Assembly: GCA_965199285.1 (NCBI GenBank)
Contig: OZ240687.1
Location: 1,178,001 to 1,242,000, forward strand
Direction: 5' to 3'
Source: CBDDGJ01 sp965199285
GTDB lineage: Bacteria; Pseudomonadota; Alphaproteobacteria; RS24
Length of the DNA: 64,000 bases
The notes below the pieces were generated by a model, which was given only the letters and a program-made list of their open reading frames with translations, ran no database searches and was not told the DNA's origin. The first letter of the stretch is position 1, and each line of letters begins with the position of its first letter. A program made the position numbers and the translations under genes. Below, in pieces: positions 51,855-60,799 of this stretch.

Positions 51855-53273
51855 TTAATCATAAATTCTACTGCGGAGTCTATCATAGTTTCTAAAAACA
51901 TCCTGATAAATTTTGTGCTGGTCTGGTTGTGGTTGATAATGTGCTTGCGGTGGTTGCAGCGGTAAATCTTGTTGACGGGCGAAGAGCGCACCAGCATAAG
52001 CATTGTCACTGCGGGCGGGAACTTCAATATGTGCGTTCATCATATCCGCCAGCATTTGCCCCCAAAATACCGACTCACCACCACCGCCCAAAATCGTAAA
52101 ATGATCAAGCGGCATGGCTGTTTTATCACGCATATCACGCACCACATCATAAAGCGCCATGCTAATTCCTTCATAAGCGGCGCGCGCCATATGCGCCAAA
52201 GTGCTGGCTTGGGTAAGCCCTGAAAAGCAAGCGCGATAATCAGCATTCCAATGCGGGGCGCGTTCGCCATTAAGATAGGGGTGAAAGCACACACCCTCCG
52301 CACCGGCTGGTACGCTTCTGGCTAAGGATTGCATCTCGGGAAAATCCATATCATCTAAAAACACCCGCCGCACCCAATCGAGCGCGCCAGTGCATTGGTT
52401 AATTCCGGCGGCGTGATAGTAAAACCCGCTTTCGCAATGCGGATAGCAGGAAACGGGCGGTAAGGGATGCGGGGCATTTATGGTCAGCGCCACAACGCCG
52501 GCCGAGGCAAGTTTAAGGCTGGCTTTACCATGCGCCGCCGCCCCGCAGCACAGCCATTCCATACTCGTATCAATCGCGCCCTGCATAATCAGTGCATTTT
52601 TATGAATACCAAACCGCTCTGCCATATCCGGCAAAATAGGCTCGACATGATCAAACGGTTTGAGCTGTGGCAGCTGGGATATGCTAATCATTGCTTTTTT
52701 CATAAGCACCTGTGACCAGCTTTGATTTTTATAATCGGCGAGCAACGCCCCAACCGCTTCGCTCATATCGCTATTATAATCGCCGCTAAGCTGATGGCGC
52801 AGATAGTCTTTAGCGAAATAAATTCGGTGAATTTTGGCGAATAATTCTGCTTCATGTTCGGCAAGCCAGATAAGTTGTGGTAAGCTCCAAGTTGGGTTTG
52901 CTATATTCAGGCTTTCCCGAACGGTCAAATCATCCTGCTGCAAATCTATCGCTTGTATTTGGGCGCGCTGGTCGCTCCATAATATGGTGGGTCGTAAGAC
53001 AGTATTCGCCGCATCTGTGAGCACCATAATATGCGCGCCGCCACTAAAAGAAATCACCGCAAGGTCTAAAAGGGCAGCCGGATGCATTTCGCGTAATTGC
53101 GAAAGTCCGGCAAAAAGTGCCATGCACCATTGTTGCGGCGATTGCTCTGCCCATCCGGTTTGCGGATAGTGTGTAGAAAGCGGCTGCTTTATATCGGCAA
53201 TAATCTCTGCCTGTTTATCAATCAGACAAAGTTTCAAATGGCTTGCCCCTAAATCAACCCCAAGATAAAACAT
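51855..53273 (-). CDS. FGGY-family carbohydrate kinase (xylulokinase-like)
   Basis: 472 residues with the sugar-kinase fold. The N-terminal phosphate-binding loop reads FYLGVDLGASHLKLCLIDKQ. The xylulokinase-type HYPQTGWAEQSPQQW comes next, then VLRPTILWSDQRAQ and the FGGY C-terminal ATP site (HFTILGGGGESVFWGQMLAD). It phosphorylates a sugar or polyol. Substrate unknown; xylulose-like is a guess from motif pattern. First gene of the likely kinase-crotonase-carboxylase unit, divergent from the hydrolase gene at 53352. Confidence 0.88.
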   Translation of the reverse strand: MFYLGVDLGASHLKLCLIDKQAEIIADIKQPLSTHYPQTGWAEQSPQQWCMALFAGLSQLREMHPAALLDLAVISFSGGAHIMVLTDAANTVLRPTILWSDQRAQIQAIDLQQDDLTVRESLNIANPTWSLPQLIWLAEHEAELFAKIHRIYFAKDYLRHQLSGDYNSDMSEAVGALLADYKNQSWSQVLMKKAMISISQLPQLKPFDHVEPILPDMAERFGIHKNALIMQGAIDTSMEWLCCGAAAHGKASLKLASAGVVALTINAPHPLPPVSCYPHCESGFYYHAAGINQCTGALDWVRRVFLDDMDFPEMQSLARSVPAGAEGVCFHPYLNGERAPHWNADYRACFSGLTQASTLAHMARAAYEGISMALYDVVRDMRDKTAMPLDHFTILGGGGESVFWGQMLADMMNAHIEVPARSDNAYAGALFARQQDLPLQPPQAHYQPQPDQHKIYQDVFRNYDRLRSRIYD

Positions 53274-53351
53274 AGTGCTTTATATCAGAATATTTGCTTT
53301 GATGCGAAAAATTGGGCATGATATAGTCGCATAAATAGACGGGAGAGAGAT

Positions 53352-53996
53352 ATGATCCGCTATCAGATTATTCCGGTAACGGCGTTTCAACAAAACTGTA
53401 CCATTTTTTGGAATGAAGACACTAAGTACGGCGCGATTAGTGATCCGGGTGGTGATATTGAAGTTATCAAAAAATTTGTTGCAGATGAAAATATCAAACT
53501 TGAGAAAATTCTGGTAACGCATGGGCATCTAGATCATGTTGGCATGGTGAAAACAGTTGCCAGCGAATTTGATATTCCGATTATCGGACCGCATGAAGAT
53601 GACCGATTTCTGATTGAAGAATTGGAAGCCCAAGCCGCAAATTATAATTTTCCCTGTGGTGGTGCCTTTGAGAGCGATCAATGGCTTACGCATGGTGATG
53701 TAGTGGAAGCGGCAGGCGCTCAATTTAATGTACTTCACTGCCCTGGTCATACGCCTGGGCATGTGGTGTTCCATCAAAGCGAGGATAAAATTGCGATTGT
53801 CGGCGATGTTTTGTTTAAGGGATCAATCGGTCGAACCGATTTTCCGCGCGGCAATTATCAGCAGCTTATTGACAGCATCACCCAAAATCTCTGGCCATTG
53901 GGGGAAGATGTGACATTTATTCCAGGCCATGGGCCAACTTCAACCTTTGGCTTTGAACGCAAAACCAACCCCTTTGTTGGCGATAATATGGTGTAG
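53352..53996 (+). CDS. Metallo-beta-lactamase-fold hydrolase (glyoxalase II-like)
   Basis: 214 residues. The zinc motif THGHLDHVG lies at about residues 56-64, with further ligands in HCPGHTPGHVVF, GDVLFKGSIGR and FIPGHGPTSTFG. The length and the start IPVTAFQQNCT fit the small YcbL/glyoxalase II-like group. GGGAGAGA precedes the ATG. It is the first gene of a tight plus-strand set with the HIT and DsbA-like genes (gaps of 2 and 3 bases). Confidence 0.9.
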   Translation: MIRYQIIPVTAFQQNCTIFWNEDTKYGAISDPGGDIEVIKKFVADENIKLEKILVTHGHLDHVGMVKTVASEFDIPIIGPHEDDRFLIEELEAQAANYNFPCGGAFESDQWLTHGDVVEAAGAQFNVLHCPGHTPGHVVFHQSEDKIAIVGDVLFKGSIGRTDFPRGNYQQLIDSITQNLWPLGEDVTFIPGHGPTSTFGFERKTNPFVGDNMV

Positions 53997-53998
53997 GG

Positions 53999-54406
53999 GT
54001 GAGTTATCATCTCCACCCCGCTTTGGCACGCGATAGCCTGCCAGTCTGCAAACTCGATTTATGCGAAATTCGGTTGATGAATGATGCCCATTATTTATGG
54101 GCGCTGGCCATCCCGATGCGCGAGGGTTTGCGCGAATTGCATGAAGTAGAAGAGCACGCCCAGCTATCAGCAGAGCTCACCTTTTGTTCGCGTCGCATTG
54201 CTAACGTGGCCAAGGCTGATAAAATGAATGTCGCCGCGCTTGGCAATATGATCCCACAATTACATATTCATATTATCGCCCGTCATAAGACTGATGCCGC
54301 CTGGCCACAACCAATATGGGGCGTTGTGCCAATGCAGGCTTATGAAAAAAGCGCGGCCGATACATTAATTCACAACCTAAAAATAAACCTTACCCAAAGA
54401 GATTAA
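53999..54406 (+). CDS. HIT-domain nucleotide-binding protein
   Basis: 135 residues beginning with a GTG at 53999. The pattern LHPALARDSLPVCKLDLCEI then RLMNDAHYLWALAIP and the HIT motif QLHIHIIARHKTDAAW (about residues 90-105) match alphaproteobacterial HIT proteins, which hydrolyse or transfer nucleotides from dinucleoside polyphosphates. The GTG start is supported by alignment of this N-terminus with the family and by GGGG just upstream. Translation is probably coupled to the preceding hydrolase gene. Confidence 0.88.
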   Translation: MSYHLHPALARDSLPVCKLDLCEIRLMNDAHYLWALAIPMREGLRELHEVEEHAQLSAELTFCSRRIANVAKADKMNVAALGNMIPQLHIHIIARHKTDAAWPQPIWGVVPMQAYEKSAADTLIHNLKINLTQRD

Positions 54407-54409
54407 ACC

Positions 54410-55708
54410 ATGTCACTAAGATCCATTTTATCGCCCTTTATATCACGGCTTTTTTTATCGCCGCGCCTGCTGGCGTTTAAGCGGTTTCGGGCGCGGCTGA
54501 AAGAAAAAGGCAATATTGTCAAATTCTTTTTCCAGCTCGATGACCCTTATAGTCATTTGGTGGCGCAAAAGCTATCCGCCTTTCAAGCACAATATGATAT
54601 TGAGCTGGAGATTTATCTGGTCGCCCCGCCTGCCGATGATGTCGCGCCCGAACGAGATGCATTGGTCGATTTTTCCCGTAAAGATGCGCAAGATATTGCG
54701 CCTTTTTATGATTTGGCTTTTACAGATAAGGGGCGGCAACCGGCACAAAAGATTTATCAAAAAGCCCAATCTGCATTAGTGGCTGCATTAGAGACAGCAG
54801 AAGATTTACCTACCTCTATTGCAAAAATCAGCACTGCCTATTGGATGGAAGATGCAACCCATCTCGATGCTTATCCACAGGCAAAACCAGACGAGGTTGA
54901 AGCGGCGCTTCACACTGGTACGGCCATGCGCGACCAGCTCGGGCATTATCTTGGTGGCATGCTTTATTTTGAAGATGTGTTTTATTGGGGGCTAAGCCGC
55001 TTTGCTTATTTGGAAAACCGCTTACAGGCTTTGGGGCTGGCGGCTAAGGATACGCTCTTATGCCCCTTTCCTACGCGCCCTGCCTTTATGTCAAAGCCGG
55101 TGCGCCGTCACCTCACGCTTGAGTTTTACCCCTCGCTTCGCAGCCCCTATAGCTATATTGCGATGCCGGAAATTCTCAAATTGTCAGATCAATATCCGCT
55201 CACCATTAACTGGCGACCAGTTTTGCCCATGGTGATGCGGGGCTTACCGGTGCCGCCGCGCAAGGGACGCTATATATTAATGGATACGAAGCGGGAGGCA
55301 GATCGCATCGGGGTGGATTTTGGCAAGATTAGTGATCCGGTCGGGGAACCAGTACGGCGCGGATTTTCGCTTTACCCTTATGCAAAAGAGCAGGGGCGCG
55401 GCGGTGAGTTTCTATATCATTTTTGTAAATTATGCTGGAGCGAAGGTGAAAATATGGGTGAAATTAAGGGCTTAAGAAAAGCGATTGAACGGACGGGCTT
55501 GGGGTGGAGCGAAGCCGCCCCCTATCTCGATACACCAGACTGGCAAGAAGAGGTTGAAGCCAATCGCGGCCAGCTTATGGCAGCAGGTATTTGGGGCGTT
55601 CCTGGTTTTCGGCTTTTGGATGAAGAGGGTAAAGAGATTTTTGCAAGCTGGGGGCGGGATCGCATCTGGCTACTTTGCCACAAAATTCAACAGGCTTTAG
55701 TCGAATAG
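54410..55708 (+). CDS. Tandem DsbA/2-hydroxychromene-2-carboxylate-isomerase-like protein
   Basis: 432 residues with two DsbA-like (GST-kappa type) modules. The first starts VKFFFQLDDPYSHLVAQKLS (about residue 37) and the second LEFYPSLRSPYSYIAMPEIL (about 238), ending GIWGVPGFRLLDEEGKEIFA (about 390). The S-P-Y-S motif and the G-VPG-F loop are typical of 2-hydroxychromene-2-carboxylate isomerases, which use glutathione. There is no CxxC, so it is not a disulfide oxidase. A duplicated two-module form is less common than single-domain members. Substrate unknown. Confidence 0.8.
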   Translation: MSLRSILSPFISRLFLSPRLLAFKRFRARLKEKGNIVKFFFQLDDPYSHLVAQKLSAFQAQYDIELEIYLVAPPADDVAPERDALVDFSRKDAQDIAPFYDLAFTDKGRQPAQKIYQKAQSALVAALETAEDLPTSIAKISTAYWMEDATHLDAYPQAKPDEVEAALHTGTAMRDQLGHYLGGMLYFEDVFYWGLSRFAYLENRLQALGLAAKDTLLCPFPTRPAFMSKPVRRHLTLEFYPSLRSPYSYIAMPEILKLSDQYPLTINWRPVLPMVMRGLPVPPRKGRYILMDTKREADRIGVDFGKISDPVGEPVRRGFSLYPYAKEQGRGGEFLYHFCKLCWSEGENMGEIKGLRKAIERTGLGWSEAAPYLDTPDWQEEVEANRGQLMAAGIWGVPGFRLLDEEGKEIFASWGRDRIWLLCHKIQQALVE

Positions 55709-55768
55709 GGCTTGATTATTTTGTAAGTTGTGACAACATGCGAGCGAATTATATAAGGAGGTGATCTT

Positions 55769-57196
55769 ATGGAAAATGCAATGAAGTTTTATATTAATGG
55801 GGTGTGGGTTTCCCCTAGCGATCCAAAACCCTTTGATGTGATTAACCCTGCCAATGAACAGGTTTTGGGGCAGATTAATCTTGGCAATGCGGATGATGTT
55901 GATAAGGCAGTGGCAGCGGCAAAAGCTGCTTTCCCGAAATTTGCAAAAACCAGCGTCAAAGAACGGGTGGAGTTGCTGGATGCGATTATCGCCGCTTACG
56001 CTGCCCGTAAAGATGATGTGGCGGTTGCCATTTCTGATGAAATGGGCGCGCCTATGTGGCTTTCCACCGCCGCCCAAGCGGCAATGGGGCTGGCGCATTT
56101 AAGCAAAGCCAAAGAGGTTTTGGAGGATTTCGAATGGGAGAAAATGGAAGGAAATTACCTCCTGCGACGTGAGCCTATCGGCGTGTGTGGTCTTATCACG
56201 CCATGGAACTGGCCGATTAACCAAATCGCTTGTAAGGTTGCGCCGGCGCTTGCGGCGGGTTGTACAATGGTGTTGAAACCTTCTGAAATTGCACCGATGA
56301 ATGCGATTTTATGGACAGAAATTCTGCATGAAGCAGGGGTTCCTGCTGGTGTCTATAATATGATTCAAGGCGATGGCCCAACCGTTGGCGAGGCCATGTC
56401 GCAACATGCGGATATTGATATGATGAGCTTTACCGGCTCAACCCGTGCAGGGGTTGCGGTTGCAAAATCTTCTGCCGATACGGTGAAGCGTGTGTCGCAA
56501 GAGCTTGGTGGTAAATCACCCAATATTATTCTTGATGATGCGGATTTGGAAGCGGCGGTGACGCGCGGCGTTTCTGGTGTGATGATGAATTCAGGGCAAT
56601 CCTGCAACGCGCCAACCCGAATGCTAGTGCCGGCTGCAAAACATGATGAGGCGGTTGAAATTGCTAAAAAAGCCGCCGCCGATGTGAAAGTCGGTGACCC
56701 GAAAGAAAAAGACACAACCATCGGGCCGGTGGTATCGGAAACCCAATTTAATAAAATTCAGGGGCTGATTGAAACCGCGATTAGCGAAGGCAGTGAACTG
56801 GTTTGTGGCGGACCAGGCAAGCCAGATGGCTTAAATGCTGGTTATTATGTGAAGCCGACAATTTTCGCCAATGTCACTAATGATATGACCATTGCGCGCG
56901 AAGAAGTGTTTGGGCCGGTTCTGTCTATTCTCAAATATGAAACCGAAGAAGAGGCGATTGAAATTGCCAATGATACGGTTTATGGCCTGTCATCTTATGT
57001 CCAATCTGGCAGTGTTGAACATGCGCGCGAAGTGGGCGCGCAAATTCGTGCCGGTAATGTTCATATTAATGGCGCAGGCTCTAATCCGGGCGCACCATTT
57101 GGCGGTTACAGACAATCCGGCAATGGTCGCGAATGGGGCGAGCTTGGTTTTGAAGAGTTTCTTGAAACCAAAGCCATGCTCGGTGCTGCCGAATAG
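55769..57196 (+). CDS. NAD(P)-dependent aldehyde dehydrogenase
   Basis: 475 residues of the ALDH superfamily that oxidise an aldehyde to an acid. The substrate-channel motif is LITPWNWPINQI, the general base lies in SQELGGKSPN, and the catalytic Cys is in NSGQSCNAPTRM (about residue 278). Others are REEVFGPVLSI and the C-terminal NGREWGELGFEEFLE. A very strong ribosome-binding site (AAGGAGGTGATC) precedes the ATG. Its own terminator follows. Together with the following crotonase and the acyl-CoA dehydrogenase it suggests acyl-chain or terpenoid/aromatic degradation; substrate not readable. Confidence 0.92.
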   Translation: MENAMKFYINGVWVSPSDPKPFDVINPANEQVLGQINLGNADDVDKAVAAAKAAFPKFAKTSVKERVELLDAIIAAYAARKDDVAVAISDEMGAPMWLSTAAQAAMGLAHLSKAKEVLEDFEWEKMEGNYLLRREPIGVCGLITPWNWPINQIACKVAPALAAGCTMVLKPSEIAPMNAILWTEILHEAGVPAGVYNMIQGDGPTVGEAMSQHADIDMMSFTGSTRAGVAVAKSSADTVKRVSQELGGKSPNIILDDADLEAAVTRGVSGVMMNSGQSCNAPTRMLVPAAKHDEAVEIAKKAAADVKVGDPKEKDTTIGPVVSETQFNKIQGLIETAISEGSELVCGGPGKPDGLNAGYYVKPTIFANVTNDMTIAREEVFGPVLSILKYETEEEAIEIANDTVYGLSSYVQSGSVEHAREVGAQIRAGNVHINGAGSNPGAPFGGYRQSGNGREWGELGFEEFLETKAMLGAAE

Positions 57197-57215
57197 ACCC
57201 AAACAAACTTATGAG

Positions 57216-57242
57216 AAAGGGCGGCAAATGCCGCCCTTTTTT
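57216..57242 (+). terminator. Rho-independent terminator after the aldehyde dehydrogenase gene
   Basis: GGGCGGCA (57219-57226) pairs with TGCCGCCC (57229-57236) around a short AA loop and is followed by TTTTTT. It lies just 14 bases before the next ATG, so the following crotonase gene would be partly insulated or expressed by readthrough. Confidence 0.88.
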
Positions 57243-57255
57243 AACGGTGATATAA

Positions 57256-58032
57256 ATGAAAAAAACCATAAATAATATTGTTCATTATGAGGTGCGCGAG
57301 CGGATTTGCACCATCACAATGGATCGCCCTGAAGCGCGCAACGCGCTAAATAAAGCGATGCGCGACGGGTTGACGCAAGCGTTTGAAACTTTTGCCAATG
57401 ATGATGAAGCGCTGGTCGGTATTTTAACCGCAACCGGTGATAAGGTATTTTGCGCGGGCGGTGATTTGAAAGAAATGTCTGATAATCAGCTTAAAATCCC
57501 GCCGCCTGATTTTATTCCCTATTGGAACCGCACCGTGCATAGCGATAAGCCTTTTATTGTGGCGGTAAACGGGTTTGCTTATGCGGGCGGGTTTTTGCTC
57601 ACCCAACAATGCGATTTATGTATCGCGGCTGATAATGCAGCCTTTGCGATAACCGAAGCCAAGCGCGGGCGCGGCGCGCCATGGGCGGGGCCTTTGCCAT
57701 GGCTTTTGCCGCCGCGCATTGCGATGGAATTATTGGTGACCGCCGAACCAATCTCGGCGCAGCGCGCTTATGAAGTGGGGCTTGTAAATAAGGTGGTTCC
57801 CTTATCTGACTTACAAGAAACAGCGCGCCAATGGGCGTTAAATATTGCCCAAAATGCACCGCTTTCTGTCCGCGCTGGTAAGCGCATGGTCTATGCGGTT
57901 GCGAAAAAAGCATGGGATGAAAGCCTACAGATTGGCGAGGATTTATTTGCCTCCGTTTACCATAGTGAAGATGCGCAAGAAGGCCCGTTAGCGTTTAAGG
58001 AAAAACGCCCACCGGTTTGGAAAGGTAAATAG
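57256..58032 (+). CDS. Enoyl-CoA hydratase/isomerase (crotonase) family protein
   Basis: A 258-residue crotonase-fold protein: MDRPEARNALNKAMRDGLTQ, FCAGGDLKEMSDN, FAYAGGFLLTQQCDLCIAAD, then ITEAKRGRGAPWAGPLPWLL. The first catalytic glutamate position is Leu (GGFL) and the second keeps Glu (TEAKRG). It may therefore be an isomerase or have another activity. It lies downstream of the aldehyde dehydrogenase terminator and is convergent with the acyl-CoA dehydrogenase gene, 10 bases apart. GGTGAT before the ATG is a modest ribosome-binding site. Confidence 0.88.
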   Translation: MKKTINNIVHYEVRERICTITMDRPEARNALNKAMRDGLTQAFETFANDDEALVGILTATGDKVFCAGGDLKEMSDNQLKIPPPDFIPYWNRTVHSDKPFIVAVNGFAYAGGFLLTQQCDLCIAADNAAFAITEAKRGRGAPWAGPLPWLLPPRIAMELLVTAEPISAQRAYEVGLVNKVVPLSDLQETARQWALNIAQNAPLSVRAGKRMVYAVAKKAWDESLQIGEDLFASVYHSEDAQEGPLAFKEKRPPVWKGK

Positions 58033-58042
58033 CTAGTACTTA

Positions 58043-59344
58043 CTAATTCCGGAAAACGGCGGCGTCGGCGGCGTCATCAGCACCAGCCGTATGACTACGA
58101 ATTTCATTGCGCCCAACAACCATATGATGCACCTCATCAGGACCATCTGCCAAGCGTAATGTCCTTGTACTCGCATACATGCGCGCCAGTGGTGTGTGCT
58201 GCGAAACACCGGTAGCACCATACATTTGGATCGCCTGATCGATAATCTCACAGACCCGCTCCGGCACCAGAGCTTTGACCATATGCACCCAGATGCGCGC
58301 TTCGCGATTGCCCAGAACATCCATCGCACGCGCGGCTTTGAGCACCATAAGACGCATTGACTCAATCTCAATCCGCGCGCGGGAGATCACCTCAACATTT
58401 TTGCCTAATTGAACAAGCGGCTTGCCAAAGGCTTCGCGGCTGGTTCCACGCTTCAACAAGAGATCAAGCGCTTTTTCGGCTTGCCCAATCGCCCGCATGC
58501 AGTGATGAATACGACCAGGGCCAAGCCGCAACTGTGAAATTTCAAACCCACGCCCTTCCCCCAATAGCATATTTTCCTCAGGCACGCGGACATCGGTAAA
58601 GCGCAAATGCATATGCCCATGCGGCGCATCCGGATCGCCAAACACATGCATGGGACCAAGAATTTCAATACCAGGGGTATCGGTTGGTACCAAAATTTGT
58701 GATTGCTGCTTATTGGCTGGCGCATCGGGGCTGGTTTTGACCATTGTGATCATTATCTTACAACGCGGATCACCGGCACCGGAAATATAATGTTTTTCAC
58801 CATTTAGAACCCATTGACCATTTTCCAAAACCGCACTCATCGACACATTTTTTGCATCCGATGACGCCATATCTGGCTCTGTCATTGCAAAAGCAGAGCG
58901 AATCTCACCATTCAAAAGCGGCTTTAGCCATTGTTCTTTTTGCTCAGGCGTGCCAACCCGCTCCAGCACTTCCATATTCCCCGTATCTGGCGCCGAGCAA
59001 TTCATCGCCTCAGACGCTAAAGGGTTTTTCCCCAATTCAACCGCTATATAGGCATAATCAAGATTATTTAGACCTTCGCCGGTTTCTGCATCAGGCAGGA
59101 AGAAATTCCATAAGCCTTGCTCTTTGGCTTTATTTTTGGCCTCATCAAGCACCTCTAACTGACCAGGAGCGTAGCTCCAAATATCTGTTTTTGCTTCGCC
59201 CAGACGGTGAAACTCTTCAGACATTGGATGAACAACCTCCTGAATAAAATTGCGAACGGCATCATAAAGCGGTACGGCATCTTGTGACATCCGTAAATCA
59301 TTAAGTTCATCATGCGGATTAAAGCCAAAACCTGTATTTGTCAT
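58043..59344 (-). CDS. Acyl-CoA dehydrogenase family protein
   Basis: 433 residues. It resembles the ACAD10/11-type group: AFAMTEPDMASSDAKNVSMS, EKHYISGAGDPRCKIMITMV, DAPHGHMHLRFTDVRVPEEN, KRGTSREAFGKPLVQLGK and, near the C-terminus, RTLRLADGPDEVHHMVVGRN. This family oxidises acyl-CoA to 2-enoyl-CoA with FAD, passing electrons to ETF. The catalytic-base region ends in ADGPDE, as in ACAD10/11, rather than the classic Glu loop. GGGAGAT lies before the ATG. It is convergent with the crotonase at 57256. Confidence 0.9.
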   Translation of the reverse strand: MTNTGFGFNPHDELNDLRMSQDAVPLYDAVRNFIQEVVHPMSEEFHRLGEAKTDIWSYAPGQLEVLDEAKNKAKEQGLWNFFLPDAETGEGLNNLDYAYIAVELGKNPLASEAMNCSAPDTGNMEVLERVGTPEQKEQWLKPLLNGEIRSAFAMTEPDMASSDAKNVSMSAVLENGQWVLNGEKHYISGAGDPRCKIMITMVKTSPDAPANKQQSQILVPTDTPGIEILGPMHVFGDPDAPHGHMHLRFTDVRVPEENMLLGEGRGFEISQLRLGPGRIHHCMRAIGQAEKALDLLLKRGTSREAFGKPLVQLGKNVEVISRARIEIESMRLMVLKAARAMDVLGNREARIWVHMVKALVPERVCEIIDQAIQMYGATGVSQHTPLARMYASTRTLRLADGPDEVHHMVVGRNEIRSHTAGADDAADAAVFRN

Positions 59345-59470
59345 ATTTATCTCCCTAGTTTGCGCTCCAGATTAAACATGCCGCTTTTAGAGTCAAGAGA
59401 GAGTTGAAAAATTATCAAATTTTGCTTATATTATTAAAAATATAATATGATTTAAGAAAAGAGGTTTTGA

Positions 59471-60178
59471 ATGTCTGATAATTTCTCAAAAAACTATGCA
59501 CAAAGCGAAGCCGCACAAGCGGTTGATCAGGGTTTGCGCATTTATATGACCAAGGTCTATAATTATATGGGTATTGGTTTATTAATTACGGCGCTAGCTG
59601 CCTATGCAGGTGCCGCCAGCGGTATTTATTTGGCGCTTGCCCAAACCCCTTTGATTTGGGTTGTGATGCTTGCCCCATTAGGATTTATTTTCTTTCTCGG
59701 CGCGCGGATGCATAAGATGAGTGCCAGTGCAGCACAAACAACGTTCTGGCTATTTGCTGGCGTTATGGGGTTCTCGCTCTCTTATGTGCTGCTGGCTTTT
59801 ACCGGTGAAAGTGTTGTCACAACATTTCTTGTCACCGCGGTGGCTTTTGGTAGCCTAAGCCTTTATGGTTATACCACCAAGCGGAGCCTTTCTGGGATGG
59901 GCTCATTTCTAATGATGGGCGTGGTCGGATTGATCATTGCGAGCATTGTCAATATTTTCCTACAAAACTCAGCCATGCATTTTATCATTAGCGTGATCGG
60001 GGTGTTAGTATTTGCAGGCCTTACCGCTTATGATACCCAAAAAATCAAGCAGCTTTACTATTCTGGCGATAGCCGCGAAACCGCCGAAAAGAAAGCGATT
60101 TATGGTGCCCTTAATCTATATCTCGACTTTGTAAATATGTTTGTCTTTTTATTGCAATTTTTGGGTAATCGCGAGTAG
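59471..60178 (+). CDS. Bax inhibitor-1/YccA family membrane protein
   Basis: 235 residues with seven hydrophobic segments. The ends typical of the family are FSKNYAQSEAAQAVDQGLRI at the start, YTTKRSLSGMGSFLMMGVVG in the middle and FAGLTAYDTQKIKQLYYSGD then GALNLYLDFVNMFVFLLQFL at the end. The TAYDTQKIK and GALNLYLDFVNMF motifs are highly conserved. It is an inner-membrane protein; relatives modulate FtsH or leak calcium, but the role here is not readable. AGAGG lies before the ATG. The stop is directly next to the convergent DUF2794 gene. Confidence 0.93.
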   Translation: MSDNFSKNYAQSEAAQAVDQGLRIYMTKVYNYMGIGLLITALAAYAGAASGIYLALAQTPLIWVVMLAPLGFIFFLGARMHKMSASAAQTTFWLFAGVMGFSLSYVLLAFTGESVVTTFLVTAVAFGSLSLYGYTTKRSLSGMGSFLMMGVVGLIIASIVNIFLQNSAMHFIISVIGVLVFAGLTAYDTQKIKQLYYSGDSRETAEKKAIYGALNLYLDFVNMFVFLLQFLGNRE

Positions 60179-60550
60179 TTATTTGACGATATAAGGGCGG
60201 GTGCGATCAAACAGGCGTAAAACCTGCGCCAAATCATGACCGCGCCGCAAAATCTGCTCAGATGATCCGATAATACGAAAAGCCCCCTGCCTTTTTTGTA
60301 AGGCAGGGATTTTTTCGATCCTGTATAGTGGATATTCCTGACTTTTGCGAAAAATCGAGAATATAGCTCGATCAATAGCTGAATCAATCCCATAATCGCG
60401 CCACTTACCAGAAGCAACAAAAAGACCATAAACATTCAAAATCAAGCTAAGCTCTGCCCGTGTCCACATCACACATTGCTTTTGCCGCTGCATCTGCTGG
60501 CGCTCATGTTCATACGCATTGCCAATAAAAATGACAGATTTTCTGCTCAT
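60179..60550 (-). CDS. DUF2794 protein (alphaproteobacterial conserved)
   Basis: 123 residues matching the DUF2794 pattern: RAELSLILNVYGLFVASGKW, RDYGIDSAIDRAIFSIFRKS, then YPLYRIEKIPALQKRQGAFR and EQILRRGHDLAQVLRLFD. This small protein of unknown function is nearly confined to Alphaproteobacteria and is a good class marker. Start at 60550 lacks a clear ribosome-binding site, and a later ATG is possible. Confidence 0.85.
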   Translation of the reverse strand: MSRKSVIFIGNAYEHERQQMQRQKQCVMWTRAELSLILNVYGLFVASGKWRDYGIDSAIDRAIFSIFRKSQEYPLYRIEKIPALQKRQGAFRIIGSSEQILRRGHDLAQVLRLFDRTRPYIVK

Positions 60551-60660
60551 ATCTCATAAATTGCCTGAATGAGAGCGAATTGCAAGCAAAACGTCACAAA
60601 ATTGCCTTATTCTTGTCGCGCTTATGTCGCAATGTACAGTCATATTAAAATCATTAACGG

Positions 60661-60755
60661 GGTGATACAGCGTTTCCTCATCCCCTCCCAATAAGCTGTA
60701 TCATACACGTTTACAGTGCGGCATAGTGTTAAGCAACGCTATGCCGCTTTTGTTT
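60661..60755 (+). ncRNA. Candidate small RNA with CCUCC loop and terminator
   Basis: Two successive hairpins in the gap before the ABC operon. TGATACAGC (60663-60671) pairs with GCTGTATCA (60695-60703); its 23-base loop is C-rich and contains CCCTCCC, complementary to ribosome-binding sites. It is followed by GCGGCATAG (60718-60726) pairing with CTATGCCGC (60739-60747), then TTTTGTTT, a terminator. Upstream -10-like TTAAAAT lies near 60647. No open frame fits. It resembles alphaproteobacterial trans-acting sRNAs that expose CCUCC loops, but the class is inferred by structure only. Confidence 0.55.
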
Positions 60756-60799
60756 ATTGTTCTTCATCATATCACTTGTAGTTTTGCGTCAGCATAGTA

